From contig USHY01000002.1 of the NCBI GenBank assembly GCA_900554635.1, positions 1 to 62,821 on the forward strand: DNA of 62,821 nucleotides, read 5' to 3'. Below are positions 1-7,861 of the stretch, piece after piece. The DNA comes from an uncultured Clostridium sp. (GTDB lineage Bacteria; Bacillota; Clostridia; TANB77; CAG-508). The first letter of the stretch is position 1. The number at the start of each line of letters is the position of its first letter. The position numbers and the translations under genes are program-made. The notes under the pieces were generated by a model. It was not told the DNA's origin. It was given only the letters and a program-made list of their open reading frames with translations, and made no database searches.

Positions 1-466
1 TGTTAAAAACCTGATATTTAACAGTTACCATTTGGCTATCTGTTAATTCAATAATATCACCATTTTCTAGTTCATTTATCTTTCCAAACATTGTTTTGTT
101 TAGATTGTTGTGTCCTGCTAGGACTACATTTCCCTTTTGGTTTATTTTTTCTCCGTAAAATTTTGTGATTGATAATTTAAGGCTCTCTTTATTTGTTTTT
201 TCAAGTATTGGGTACTCAATATTTATTTTTGGTATATTTATTATACCTATAACCTTGTAATCACCTATTTTTGCATCAATCTCTTGTATAACATCTATTT
301 TGTTTTCTGTAGTTTTATTTTCTTTTTTTATTTCCTGCAATACTTCTTGTGTGGCGTTTTCAATCTTTTTGCTTTCCATGCTTTTTCTTATAACAAGTAT
401 TGATAATACAATTGCTGTGATAACTAGTATTACAAGAATTGTTTTATATACTGTTATCTTCTTCAT
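1..466 (-). CDS. Sortase family transpeptidase, C-terminus beyond left edge
   Basis: The gene starts at 466 and runs off the left edge, leaving 155 codons visible. Residues 5-25 form one membrane segment, followed by a charged linker and then the first part of a sortase barrel (YPILEKT near 85). The catalytic histidine is in AGHN (His119). The TLxTC cysteine and the arginine lie outside the window, so catalytic completeness cannot be judged. Its ATG overlaps the TAA of the upstream surface-protein gene by one base (TAATG), so the two are translationally coupled and that protein is the obvious substrate candidate. A second sortase lies at 1578-2291. Family assignment is firm from the fold motifs; the class (D or E type) is uncertain. 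Confidence 0.85.
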   Translation of the reverse strand, partial: MKKITVYKTILVILVITAIVLSILVIRKSMESKKIENATQEVLQEIKKENKTTENKIDVIQEIDAKIGDYKVIGIINIPKINIEYPILEKTNKESLKLSITKFYGEKINQKGNVVLAGHNNLNKTMFGKINELENGDIIELTDSQMVTVKYQVFN

Positions 467-1416
467 TACTTGTTCATCTCTTTTTTCTTTAAAACTACAA
501 TTCTAATAGATACAATAACTATTGCAACAACAACTATTGCTAAAGCAACTAATAATGTGTTGTTATCGTATGTATATGGTAATATTGTTTTTACTTCTTT
601 TTCAATAACTTCTTCATCATATTTTTTTAGTGATGTTAGGAAATGTATGTCTGATTTGTTATCTCCTTTTACCCATAATATATATTGGTCACCTGTTTCA
701 GCTTCTTCAGGTTGTTTGATTGTATCATTTTCTATTGTTTTCCAATCTTCTAATTTTAGTTCTGATTCTAATTTTGTTTTTAAATCAAAAAACTCTTTGC
801 TTGCTTTGATTTCTGTATATTTATCTGTAAATTTATTTTTTTCTAGTAGTTCTGCTAAAGCAAATAGATTATCTGTATCTGTTGTAGCCTTTCTTGGAAC
901 TAGACTATATTTTCCATCACTTAAACTATCTACTATTTTTGCTACACCTACTGTTTCTGTAATTCTTGTTCCATTTTCATTTACTTCATTTACAATTTGT
1001 TCTTGTTTAAGTTCTACTGGTATTTTCTTTGATATTTTGTTTATTTTTTCTAAGTCAGTTTTTATAATATTGTCATCAAGGTCAATTTCAAAGCATTCTG
1101 TTTTTGTATCTATTTTAATAAATAGATATTTTCCAGCTGTTGAACCACTTGCATAAGCAATATTATTATGTCCATCAGCCGTATCTTTTGCAGAGTTTTG
1201 AAAAGATAGTGTTGTAATATCTGCATTTTTATTGTCAGAAAATGCAAATTGAAATTCCTTATCTAAATATCCTTTTACATAAATTATACAGCTATTATCT
1301 TCTTGTTTGACTATAACTGTTGCTTCATTTGTTGCATAGGCAAATATAGGCATTCCTATTGTGAATATTCCTATAATTACTACTATTAAAAGAATTTTAA
1401 GTTTTGAATTATTCAT
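466..1416 (-). CDS. Exported membrane-anchored surface protein with LPYTY-type tail
   Basis: This 316-residue protein has an N-terminal signal peptide (residues 7-29, ending near FAYA) and an extracellular body with no domain I recognise. It ends in a sorting-signal-like tail: LPYTY at 279-283, about 22 hydrophobic residues and the basic tail KKKEMNK. That is the architecture of sortase substrates, except that position 5 is Tyr instead of Gly. The start has a strong GGGGGAG ribosome site and its own promoter at 1478-1506. It is flanked by two sortase genes and overlaps one. Seen: signal peptide, tail and context. Inferred: it is covalently anchored or polymerised by the neighbouring sortase. 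It could also be a plain single-pass membrane protein. Confidence 0.75.
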   Translation of the reverse strand: MNNSKLKILLIVVIIGIFTIGMPIFAYATNEATVIVKQEDNSCIIYVKGYLDKEFQFAFSDNKNADITTLSFQNSAKDTADGHNNIAYASGSTAGKYLFIKIDTKTECFEIDLDDNIIKTDLEKINKISKKIPVELKQEQIVNEVNENGTRITETVGVAKIVDSLSDGKYSLVPRKATTDTDNLFALAELLEKNKFTDKYTEIKASKEFFDLKTKLESELKLEDWKTIENDTIKQPEEAETGDQYILWVKGDNKSDIHFLTSLKKYDEEVIEKEVKTILPYTYDNNTLLVALAIVVVAIVIVSIRIVVLKKKEMNK

Positions 1417-1477
1417 TATACTCCCCCTAATTTTATAGTTTTCGATATTACCATTATATTGTAATACGACATTAAAT

Positions 1478-1506
1478 ATTATACCTCAAATGGAATAATT
1501 TGTAAA
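1478..1506 (-). promoter_or_regulatory. Sigma-A-like promoter for the surface protein/sortase operon
   Basis: On the minus strand, TTTACA (1506-1501) and TATAAT (1483-1478) are separated by 17 bp, about 60 bp upstream of the ATG at 1416. Confidence 0.75.
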
Positions 1507-1535
1507 GTGTTTTATGTAAATTATATTTTTTTGCT

Positions 1536-1564
1536 CAAAAAAAATGCAAGAAAGTCTTGCATTT
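1536..1564 (-). terminator. Rho-independent terminator after the 237-aa sortase
   Basis: A 10-bp stem (AAATGCAAGA with TCTTGCATTT) and a 3-base loop are followed on the minus strand by an eight-T run, just past the stop at 1578. Confidence 0.85.
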
Positions 1565-1577
1565 TTAAATTTAATAA

Positions 1578-2291
1578 TTATTCAGCTCTTGCTAATATTA
1601 CTAGTCTATCTTTACCATCATCAGTACATGTTGATAGCGAAACTTCTATGCTACTGTTGTTTCTCTCTCTTGTAATATATTCCGTATCTGTTGATGTTGT
1701 TTGAAAGATTTCATAGATTGTGTAAGTTAATGTTTTACCTGTTAAATCTGTTATTTGTATTTTGTCTCCATTTTCTAATTTTTTGTTGTTTGAAAAGAAT
1801 TTTCCGTTTCTATAGTTGTGTCCAATTATTACAGTATTTCCTGGTTGATTTAATTTAGGATTTGTTGGGTACATAACTCCAACTGCTACTTCAAGTGCTG
1901 CTGGAGATGTGTCTAATAAAATTGGATATTCTGCTTTTGTTTTTGGAATTTTGATGTATCCAGCCACTGGAAAATCTTTATAGAACTTTGTTTTTCTAAT
2001 AGTTGTAGTTCCTCCTTGATTATCTGAAGATGTGTTGTTATTATTTATAGTATTTTCATCAACTGGTTTTCCTATGATGTTGTCATTATCATTTACTGTA
2101 TTGTTGTCTTTATTATCATCAATTGTGTTATTTGCTTCTTCTTGCAAATCTGCTATTACTCTTTGCTTTTCTTTTTCATCTTCATAATTTTTATATGCCT
2201 TTATTGCTAAAAATGTTGCTATACCAATGATTGCTATTATCAAAATAATTAATATTATTGTTAAAACAGTACTATATTTGCTTCTAAACAT
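1578..2291 (-). CDS. Sortase (class D/E-like), complete
   Basis: A 237-residue sortase that joins surface proteins to cell-wall acceptors outside the membrane. Residues 8-31 are the membrane anchor, 35-100 are an Asn/Asp-rich spacer, and 105-237 are the catalytic barrel. The full catalytic triad is visible: His158 in GHNY, Cys222 in SLSTC and Arg229 in KDRLVIL. It has its own promoter (2319-2348) and terminator (1536-1564), so it is transcribed separately from the LPYTY-protein/sortase operon just downstream. The low-complexity N/D spacer is unusually long. Substrate specificity cannot be read from the sequence. Confidence 0.9.
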   Translation of the reverse strand: MFRSKYSTVLTIILIILIIAIIGIATFLAIKAYKNYEDEKEKQRVIADLQEEANNTIDDNKDNNTVNDNDNIIGKPVDENTINNNNTSSDNQGGTTTIRKTKFYKDFPVAGYIKIPKTKAEYPILLDTSPAALEVAVGVMYPTNPKLNQPGNTVIIGHNYRNGKFFSNNKKLENGDKIQITDLTGKTLTYTIYEIFQTTSTDTEYITRERNNSSIEVSLSTCTDDGKDRLVILARAE

Positions 2292-2318
2292 ATTAATCCC
2301 ACCTTTTACATATACTTA

Positions 2319-2348
2319 ATTATATCACACACTTATGTATCTTGTAAA
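2319..2348 (-). promoter_or_regulatory. Promoter for the 237-aa sortase
   Basis: On the minus strand, TTTACA (2348-2343) and TATAAT (2324-2319) are 18 bp apart, about 28 bp upstream of the ATG at 2291. Confidence 0.7.
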
Positions 2349-2357
2349 CTATTGGGC

Positions 2358-3026
2358 TTAACTCATTATGGATATTTCAGCAAATTTTTCTTTTTTGAAG
2401 TTTTTATCATATTCTATGTTATCAAATATTTCTGGCATTTTTTCTTTAAAATGAATAAGTAGTGGAATCATAACTTGTTCAACTGCTGGATGTGCATGTG
2501 CATTTGCTCTTAGAGCTAGAATGTGTTTCCATTCTCTAATATTGGCTGTCATTGTAACTTGTGCTGCTGTTGAATGTGGTAAAATCATTCTCATTTGGTC
2601 TGGTGTTGCTCCAAGGCTTGCCATTTTTAAATAGTGTTTTTCTATTTCACTACATGCAGTTTTCCATTCTTCATAAATTTCTGTATTTTCATCTATATTT
2701 ACTGGCTCGATAAATTTTATTTCATTTTCAAATTTATCTTTTCCATAATTGCAATATCGTGTGCTTTCAATTGAAAATGATGCAATTCTGTGTCTTGTTA
2801 AATCTTTATATACACCAACATCGCATATCATTCTTATTGTAATTTTCTCATGTTCTAATATTGATTCATGTCCTCTATTTATACAGTTTTTTAAAAGTGT
2901 TTTATAGCTTTCTTCTGTTATATTGTTTTCTGAACGATAACATGTTCTGCAAGCTCTTTCTAGGTTTTTCATTATTTTATTGTAATCAACTTTTTCTATT
3001 TCTACTACTGGTTTTACTATTTTCAT
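2358..3026 (-). CDS. thyX: Flavin-dependent thymidylate synthase
   Basis: ThyX makes dTMP from dUMP using methylene-tetrahydrofolate, FAD and NADPH. The signature RHRxxSxxxxSxRY is present as RHRIASFSIESTRY, and TPDQMRMILPHSTAAQ is the usual substrate-binding stretch. The protein is 222 residues, normal for the family. I place the start at the ATG at 3026 because the in-frame ATG at 3038 is part of the ribosome-binding site itself (ATGGAGGAAAAAATG); the longer MEEKM form is an artefact. No thyA is seen in the window, but folD at 38598-39437 could supply methylene-THF. Confidence 0.95.
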   Translation of the reverse strand: MKIVKPVVEIEKVDYNKIMKNLERACRTCYRSENNITEESYKTLLKNCINRGHESILEHEKITIRMICDVGVYKDLTRHRIASFSIESTRYCNYGKDKFENEIKFIEPVNIDENTEIYEEWKTACSEIEKHYLKMASLGATPDQMRMILPHSTAAQVTMTANIREWKHILALRANAHAHPAVEQVMIPLLIHFKEKMPEIFDNIEYDKNFKKEKFAEISIMS

Positions 3027-3053
3027 TTTTTCCTCCATTTAAAATTTCCCTGT

Positions 3054-3084
3054 AAAAAAAGGCACTAGCATGGTGCCTTTTTTT
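3054..3084 (-). terminator. Rho-independent terminator after the 285-aa gene
   Basis: GGCAC/GTGCC stem (3061-3077, plus-strand order) flanked by A/T runs gives, on the minus strand, a hairpin followed by seven Ts. It abuts the stop codon at 3084-3086. Confidence 0.85.
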
Positions 3085-3941
3085 CATTTGTTTCTACCTT
3101 CTGGTAGTGCTGGTACATCTATAACTATTCTAATTTTAGTTATACGTTTGATTGCTTGTACAAATTTACTTTGTTTAAATCTTTCCCATAATGATGGTTT
3201 CACTTCAAATCTTGTTTCTTCAAAGTATTCATCTATTGCTTCTTTATTTTCAACAACTTTATCAACTTTCTCTTCTTTGACTTCTTCTTTCTTTGCTTCA
3301 TATACTGGTGTTGGTATTCCTCTTAGAGCTTCGGCAATTTCTATTCCTATATAGCTTAGAGCCTTTGATCTGTCTTCAATTCTTTCCATATCTATTTCAA
3401 TATGTAAGTTGGTTTCTAGGTTGTTAATTCTAGCATTAACTAATTTTACAGCATCTTCGTAGTTTTCTGGAATTTTGTTTTTTGTTTTTCCGATTATTGT
3501 TAAGGCTTCTACTATATCTTCTGAAACTATTTCAGATATATCTTTTACTTTGTTTTTCCATTCTTTATCTTTATTTTGAGTTGCTTCTAATACAAGTTTT
3601 AACTCATTTGCTACATTTATATTTTTTTCTCTTTGTCTTATTAATACTTCTATTTGTTTTGTATTTTCTTCAAATTGATTTGTAGCATATTCAACTAATT
3701 CATGTGCTGCATTATACACACTTCCAGGAAAGTTCTTTTTATTTGGATATTCAATTAAATAAATTTTAATTGAGTCTATCAAGTCTTTAAAAAAGGCATC
3801 TTCTTCTAGTTGAACTATTTGTTTTTTACTGTTTGGATTAATTAGCTTTTGTACCTTGTCAATATTAGATAATATCTTTTCTTCAGTTATTATCATCTTA
3901 ACGTTTACTATGCCTCGTTTTTGTCGATTAAAAAATAGCAT
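3084..3941 (-). CDS. Uncharacterised 285-aa protein, largely helical
   Basis: I do not recognise this gene. It has no signal peptide and no convincing membrane segment. Residues 20-215 look mainly alpha-helical, with many charged stretches and a coiled-coil-like region around 95-125. Residues 215-245 are a Glu/Lys-rich linker, and the C-terminus is basic (RFKQSKFVQAIKRITKIRI), as in peripheral membrane or nucleic-acid binding tails. The start at 3941 follows GGAGGGGAG at good spacing. It has its own promoter (3989-4017) and terminator (3054-3084), so it is a single-gene unit. No function is proposed. Confidence 0.7.
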   Translation of the reverse strand: MLFFNRQKRGIVNVKMIITEEKILSNIDKVQKLINPNSKKQIVQLEEDAFFKDLIDSIKIYLIEYPNKKNFPGSVYNAAHELVEYATNQFEENTKQIEVLIRQREKNINVANELKLVLEATQNKDKEWKNKVKDISEIVSEDIVEALTIIGKTKNKIPENYEDAVKLVNARINNLETNLHIEIDMERIEDRSKALSYIGIEIAEALRGIPTPVYEAKKEEVKEEKVDKVVENKEAIDEYFEETRFEVKPSLWERFKQSKFVQAIKRITKIRIVIDVPALPEGRNK

Positions 3942-3988
3942 TGTAAACTCCCCTCCCTTGTTTATATTGTAAAATTCCTCTTATTGTT

Positions 3989-4017
3989 ATTATACATTTT
4001 TTTTTCGAAAATCTCAA
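3989..4017 (-). promoter_or_regulatory. Promoter for the 285-aa gene
   Basis: On the minus strand, TTGAGA (4017-4012) and TATAAT (3994-3989) are separated by 17 bp. Confidence 0.7.
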
Positions 4018-4030
4018 TAGTTTTTTCTTT

Positions 4031-4090
4031 ACATTTATATTACATTTTTGTTACATTTCTGTAATATTCTTGTCACATTTTTGTAATAAT
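4031..4090 (-). repeat. Cluster of short TTACA-N4-TGTAA palindromes after uppP
   Basis: Three imperfect copies of the palindrome TTACAAAAATGTAA (one with a GAAA loop) follow one another on the minus strand, overlapping the 3' end of uppP. They could form small hairpins that end or stabilise the uppP transcript, but there is no clean T-run. Function is unknown. Confidence 0.5.
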
Positions 4091-4883
4091 TGTACAGATT
4101 ACAGCTAAACCGAAGGATTATTCTATATATAGCAAATGCTTTGAAACTTCCTTTTTTTAAGAAAGCTAGTAAGAATTTTATTACAAGAATTCCAACTAAA
4201 AAGCTGGTTAATATTCCTAGCCAGAAGGCTATACTTGTAAATTTAAAATTGCTTACATTAACTAATACTGCTGCTGCAGTTATGGGTGTTGCTAACAAAA
4301 ATGAATACTTTGCAGCACCTTCTCTATCTACGCCAAGTGCTCTTGCAACTGTCATTGTTATTCCTGAGCGTGAAACCCCTGGGAATGCTGCTGCTAAACT
4401 TTGTGAAGCTCCAATTATTACTGATTGTTTTAATGTTATATCTTCATACTTTGTTTTGTTTTTTGCTTTTTTATCCACTATGTAAAGCATAATTCCCATT
4501 ATAATTAATGTTATTGAAATTATTAACATTTCTAGGTTTAAGCTTTTTTCAAAAATTTTTTCGGAAACTTTATCTAAAATCAAGCTTAATATTCCTGCTG
4601 GAATAGTTGATATTACTAAGTACCAAAAGATTTTTCCATCTGTAGTTTTTTTCTTTTTAACAACTTGGTTGTATCCACCCACAAAAAGTCTTATCCAATC
4701 TTTAAAAAAGAATATTACCATTGCAAGTAGAGTACCGATATGTAATGATACATCAAATGCCTCTGGCATTGCTTCCCATCCTAATATCCAAGGAAATAAA
4801 TTTAAATGTGCTGAACTTGATACTGGTAAAAACTCTGTTAACCCCTGTACTATTCCTAAAATTATTGCTTGATAAATTTGCAT
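4073..4883 (-). CDS. uppP: Undecaprenyl-diphosphatase, read through one CGG +1 shift
   Basis: UppP is an integral membrane phosphatase that recycles undecaprenyl-PP for wall synthesis. Signature motifs are LTEFLPVSSSAH near residue 15 and FPGVSRSGIT near 170. The uninterrupted zero frame runs to 4035 and gives a 282-residue protein with an aberrant polar tail (RFSCNLYNYY). Skipping the C of the CGG at 4112-4110 after YRIIL instead gives GLAVICTIITKM and a TGA at 4075-4073. That is 269 residues with the hydrophobic last helix expected of the family. Here the stop follows only 12 codons after the shift, so the argument rests on the restored helix. It is the first gene after the TPR-protein gene, 47 bp downstream of its stop. 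Confidence 0.85.
4110..4112 (-). other. CGG +1 recoding site in uppP
   Basis: Zero frame reads CTT CGG TTT. Skipping C gives CTT GGT TTA (Leu-Gly-Leu), the only one of 11 sites where the restored glycine codon is GGT rather than GGA. Confidence 0.75.
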
Positions 4884-4930
4884 TTTAAATTCCTCCTAAT
4901 CATATGTTATGTTTGGTTTTATTTTCTATT

Positions 4931-6079
4931 CTATTTTTTCGTGTTGTTTAGCTGTTTTGTTAAGTTATATGTATTATTCAAATATTCTTCTATCTCCAAT
5001 TCTTCGGCTGTTTCTTGGTATTTACTTTTATTATTATCATGTGGTTTTGATATTTGATTTTTTATTGAAAATAGTATTGGTTCACTTTTCATTTGTGCAT
5101 AGTATGTTGAATCAATTTTTATTGCATTTTCTATGTCTTTTATTGCCTCTTCTTTTTGACTTTTCATTATGTGGATTTTAGCAAGTTCAAAGTATGCTTT
5201 GGCTTCTTTTTCGTTATACAAAGCGTTTTTAAAGTTTGTTTCCGCTTCATCAAAATCTCTATATAGTAAAGCTATTTGTCCTAGTCTGTAATATGCTAGG
5301 TACATATCCTTGTTTGTTTCTATGGCCTTTTGGAAACAGCTTTTTGCAATATTAAAGTCATTTATTTTTGAATAACAAATTCCTAGCTCATAGTATAGTT
5401 TAGCATTGTTTGGATTATATTTTGTAGCACTGTTATATACTTCTACTGCTTTTTTATATTCGTTTTGCTCTAAGTATATTTTTCCAAGTAAGTTTGATGC
5501 TTCTAGTGTTTGTGGTCGATTTTTTAAAAGTGTTTCTAGCATTTGTGTTGCCTCTGTTTTTTTGCCAAGTTCGTTTAGCAGTACGGAAATTTTGTAGTAT
5601 GAATTATAATCGTTTTTCTTTATATCTAACACTTTTACATATTCATCTATTGCTTTTCTCATGCCACCTTCTTGCTCATATATTCGTGCTAACATTTTAT
5701 GTCCTACAAAACTGTTTGGATATTTATTTACTAAGTTAATTAATATCTTTTTTGCTTTTTTCTCTTTTCCAAACCACAACCATATTTGTGCTATCATTAT
5801 TCTTAATATTTCTGAAGCATTTATATTTCGTGATTCCAGAATTACAACTAGTATAGGTATAATTATGCAAAGTATATATAGAGTTATTGTAATTTCATTA
5901 CTGTTCAAAATGTTAAAGGATATTCTTAGTAAATTAAGTAGTAAACCTGTAGCTTGCAGTAGTAACATAAGTAAGTATGTTATATCATTTTTTCTTATCA
6001 TTTTTTTGAATAGTATATGTACAAAAAGGAAAAACGAAATAATTGTAAAAGCAATTTGTTCTAGCATAAGTGCTATCAT
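4931..6079 (-). CDS. Membrane-anchored TPR-repeat protein
   Basis: This 382-residue protein has three N-terminal hydrophobic segments (about 8-25, 33-55, 63-82) and then a cytoplasmic array of about six to seven tetratricopeptide repeats (about 105-335). The repeats show the alternating G-Y-A-P pattern, for example YNPNNAKLYYELGICYSK. TPR arrays mediate protein-protein contacts, so this is probably a scaffold at the membrane. It follows ppa by 6 bp and precedes uppP, so it is likely co-transcribed with both. The C-terminus (340-382) is polar and Asn/Glu-rich. Partner and exact role cannot be deduced. Confidence 0.8.
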   Translation of the reverse strand: MIALMLEQIAFTIISFFLFVHILFKKMIRKNDITYLLMLLLQATGLLLNLLRISFNILNSNEITITLYILCIIIPILVVILESRNINASEILRIMIAQIWLWFGKEKKAKKILINLVNKYPNSFVGHKMLARIYEQEGGMRKAIDEYVKVLDIKKNDYNSYYKISVLLNELGKKTEATQMLETLLKNRPQTLEASNLLGKIYLEQNEYKKAVEVYNSATKYNPNNAKLYYELGICYSKINDFNIAKSCFQKAIETNKDMYLAYYRLGQIALLYRDFDEAETNFKNALYNEKEAKAYFELAKIHIMKSQKEEAIKDIENAIKIDSTYYAQMKSEPILFSIKNQISKPHDNNKSKYQETAEELEIEEYLNNTYNLTKQLNNTKK

Positions 6080-6085
6080 TCCCTT

Positions 6086-6625
6086 CTATTTATTTTGATT
6101 ATTGAATTTTTTTCTATAGTTTTCTATGCTTTTTTCTATTATTTCTTCTGCTTCTTTTCTTCCTAATATTTCTTCAACTACTGTTTCTCTATGTTCTAAT
6201 TGTTTGTACACTTCAAAGAAGTGTTTTATTTCGCTTGATATGTGTGCTGGAATGTCTTTTATGTCTTGGTAAACATTTAGGAATGGGTCTTTTTTTGCTA
6301 CTGCTATTATTTTTTCATCCCTTTGTTCATTATCTATCATTATTAGAACTCCTATTGGGTAGCACTCAACAAGTGTCATTGGATCTATGTTTTCTTCGCA
6401 TAGAACTAGTACATCAAGTGGGTCATTATCTTCTGCGTATGTTCTTGGAATAAACCCATAGTTTGCAGGATAGTGTGTTGAAGTATATAATACTCTATCT
6501 AATCTTAACATTCCTGTTTCTTTGTCAAGTTCGTATTTGTTTTTACCTCCTTTAGTAATTTCTACTACTGATATAAAATCATCTTTTTTTATTCTTTCTT
6601 CGTTTATGTCATGCCATATGTTCAT
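6086..6625 (-). CDS. ppa: Inorganic pyrophosphatase (family I)
   Basis: It hydrolyses pyrophosphate to two phosphates and pulls biosynthetic reactions forward. The protein is 179 residues, the usual length for bacterial family I. Motifs are KYELDKETG near residue 30, NYGFIPRTYAEDNDPLDV near 55-72 (the metal-binding acidic cluster) and AVAKKDP near 108. The start overlaps the end of yqeG by 17 bases, so translation is coupled. The downstream TPR-protein gene begins 6 bp after the stop. Many Clostridia use the family II (DHH) enzyme instead, so this is a mildly informative choice. Confidence 0.95.
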   Translation of the reverse strand: MNIWHDINEERIKKDDFISVVEITKGGKNKYELDKETGMLRLDRVLYTSTHYPANYGFIPRTYAEDNDPLDVLVLCEENIDPMTLVECYPIGVLIMIDNEQRDEKIIAVAKKDPFLNVYQDIKDIPAHISSEIKHFFEVYKQLEHRETVVEEILGRKEAEEIIEKSIENYRKKFNNQNK

Positions 6626-7121
6626 TTTTTTCTACTCCTTTTAAATATTTTTTTAGTACTATTTTTTCAAATGGTCTTTTAAGTCTTGTAAGCCATATAT
6701 CTCTTGTATCTATTGGTTTAGTTAGTATTGTAAACATTTTACTTCTGTTTCCACCATATACATCTGTAAATATTTGGTCCCCAACTACAGCTATGTTTTC
6801 TGGTTTTAGTTCCAATATTTGCATTGCTTTTCTGAATCCTTTTTTACTTGGTTTATGGGCAAAGTATAAATATTTTAATTTTAATTTTTCTGCTACTTTT
6901 TTTACCTTTTGTACTTTGTTTGTATTAGATAGGATGCACATTTTTATTCCTTGTTGTTTTAAGTTGTTACACCAGCTTTCTGTCCCTTCTAAAATATTTT
7001 TGTCGTAATCTATTATGGTGTTATCAATATCTAATATCAAGCCTTTTATATTGTTTTTTTCTAATAGCTCAAAGGTAATTTTCTTAATATTGTCCAAATA
7101 TATATTGGGATATAAAATCAT
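6609..7121 (-). CDS. yqeG: YqeG-family HAD phosphatase
   Basis: A 170-residue HAD superfamily IIIA phosphatase of the YqeG type, widespread in Firmicutes and linked to ribosome-associated GTPase genes there. HAD motif I is LILDIDNTI (Asp nucleophile and Asp+2), motif II is the Ser in CILSNT, the motif III Lys is in HKPSKKGF, and motif IV is VVGDQIFTD. All catalytic residues are present, so it should be active; the natural substrate is not established. It overlaps ppa and sits downstream of ruvX/ireB across a 60-bp gap. Confidence 0.9.
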   Translation of the reverse strand: MILYPNIYLDNIKKITFELLEKNNIKGLILDIDNTIIDYDKNILEGTESWCNNLKQQGIKMCILSNTNKVQKVKKVAEKLKLKYLYFAHKPSKKGFRKAMQILELKPENIAVVGDQIFTDVYGGNRSKMFTILTKPIDTRDIWLTRLKRPFEKIVLKKYLKGVEKNEHMA

Positions 7122-7154
7122 TTGTCCTCCATTTTTTATTTGATAATATTTTTG

Positions 7155-7180
7155 CCCCTACTACTATTTCGTTGTAGGGG
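7155..7180. other. Stable GC hairpin between ruvX and yqeG
   Basis: CCCCTAC (7155-7161) pairs with GTAGGGG (7174-7180). On the minus strand, where all genes lie, it is followed by an A-rich stretch rather than Ts; the T-run is on the plus-strand side. It could be a processing or attenuation hairpin for the yqeG transcript, or a terminator facing opposing transcription. Confidence 0.5.
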
Positions 7181-7182
7181 TT

Positions 7183-7596
7183 TTATTTACTGTTCATATA
7201 TGTTTCTAATATATAAACTGCTGATATTGTGTCTACAATTTTTCTCTTGTTTTTTGGCTTAATTCCTAAGTCGTTCATTGTTTTATGTGCTTGTACAGTT
7301 GTAAGCCTTTCATCTACAGTTTGAATTTTAATTTTGTTAAATTTGCATTTTAATTTATGAATAAATTTTTGAGTTTTTTCTACTCTTTCTGTTTTTGTGC
7401 CATTCATATTAATTGGCATTCCAACAACAATTGTTGATATTTGATATTTTTGAGTTAGTTCTTCTATTTTTGCTAGAACTACTTTGTCATTTCCATTGTG
7501 ATTAATTGTTTCTAACCCTTGTGCTGTGATACCTAGCTCATCTGTTATTGCTGTGCCAACTCTTGCATCTCCATAATCTATACCTAGAATTCTCAT
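7183..7596 (-). CDS. ruvX: Putative pre-16S rRNA nuclease / Holliday resolvase-like (YqgF)
   Basis: A 137-residue RNase H-fold protein. [16 protein letters not shown] carries the first catalytic Asp, VVGMPINMNGT and VDERLTT carry the conserved loop and acidic residue, and VDTISAVYILETYM carries the last Asp. Known members process the 5' end of 16S rRNA; older annotation calls them Holliday junction resolvases. The ATG overlaps the ireB stop (1 bp), reproducing the conserved Firmicutes ireB-ruvX pair. The usual alaS partner is absent here. Confidence 0.93.
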   Translation of the reverse strand: MRILGIDYGDARVGTAITDELGITAQGLETINHNGNDKVVLAKIEELTQKYQISTIVVGMPINMNGTKTERVEKTQKFIHKLKCKFNKIKIQTVDERLTTVQAHKTMNDLGIKPKNKRKIVDTISAVYILETYMNSK

Positions 7597-7850
7597 TATT
7601 CATCTAATCCTAAATAATTTTTTACCATTTTTTCAAGCAATTCATCTCTTTCAATCATTCTTATTATGTTTCTTGCTTCTTTATGGCTTGTTATATATGT
7701 TGGATCTCCAGATAAGATATATCCAACAATTTGGTTTATTGGATTATATCCTTTTTCTTCAAGAGCTTGATACACCTCTTTTAATATCTCTTTTGTTTTT
7801 AAGTTTTTATCTTTTTCAACTTTGAAATTCATTGTTTTATCGCTTATCAT
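7596..7850 (-). CDS. ireB: IreB-family regulatory phosphoprotein (UPF0297)
   Basis: A small (84-residue) cytoplasmic protein. In enterococci IreB is phosphorylated on N-terminal threonines by the PASTA kinase IreK and modulates cephalosporin resistance. Family motifs are [20 protein letters not shown] and [16 protein letters not shown]. The first in-frame ATG at 7871 would add MYLGGIK, but those codons are the GGAGGG ribosome site, so I start at the ATG at 7850. It sits 11 bp from the GAF/GGDEF-like gene and is coupled to ruvX. Confidence 0.93.
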   Translation of the reverse strand: MISDKTMNFKVEKDKNLKTKEILKEVYQALEEKGYNPINQIVGYILSGDPTYITSHKEARNIIRMIERDELLEKMVKNYLGLDE

Positions 7851-7861
7851 TTTTATCCCTC

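Noticed and set aside
3027..3038. Longer MEEKM-type starts (also at 33539, 7871, 45932, 53285, 62104)
   Set aside because: The extra codons are the GGAGG ribosome site or, for pyk, the promoter; the inner ATG is used.
7155..7180. Terminator of ruvX
   Set aside because: The T-run is on the wrong side for minus-strand transcription; recorded as a hairpin only.
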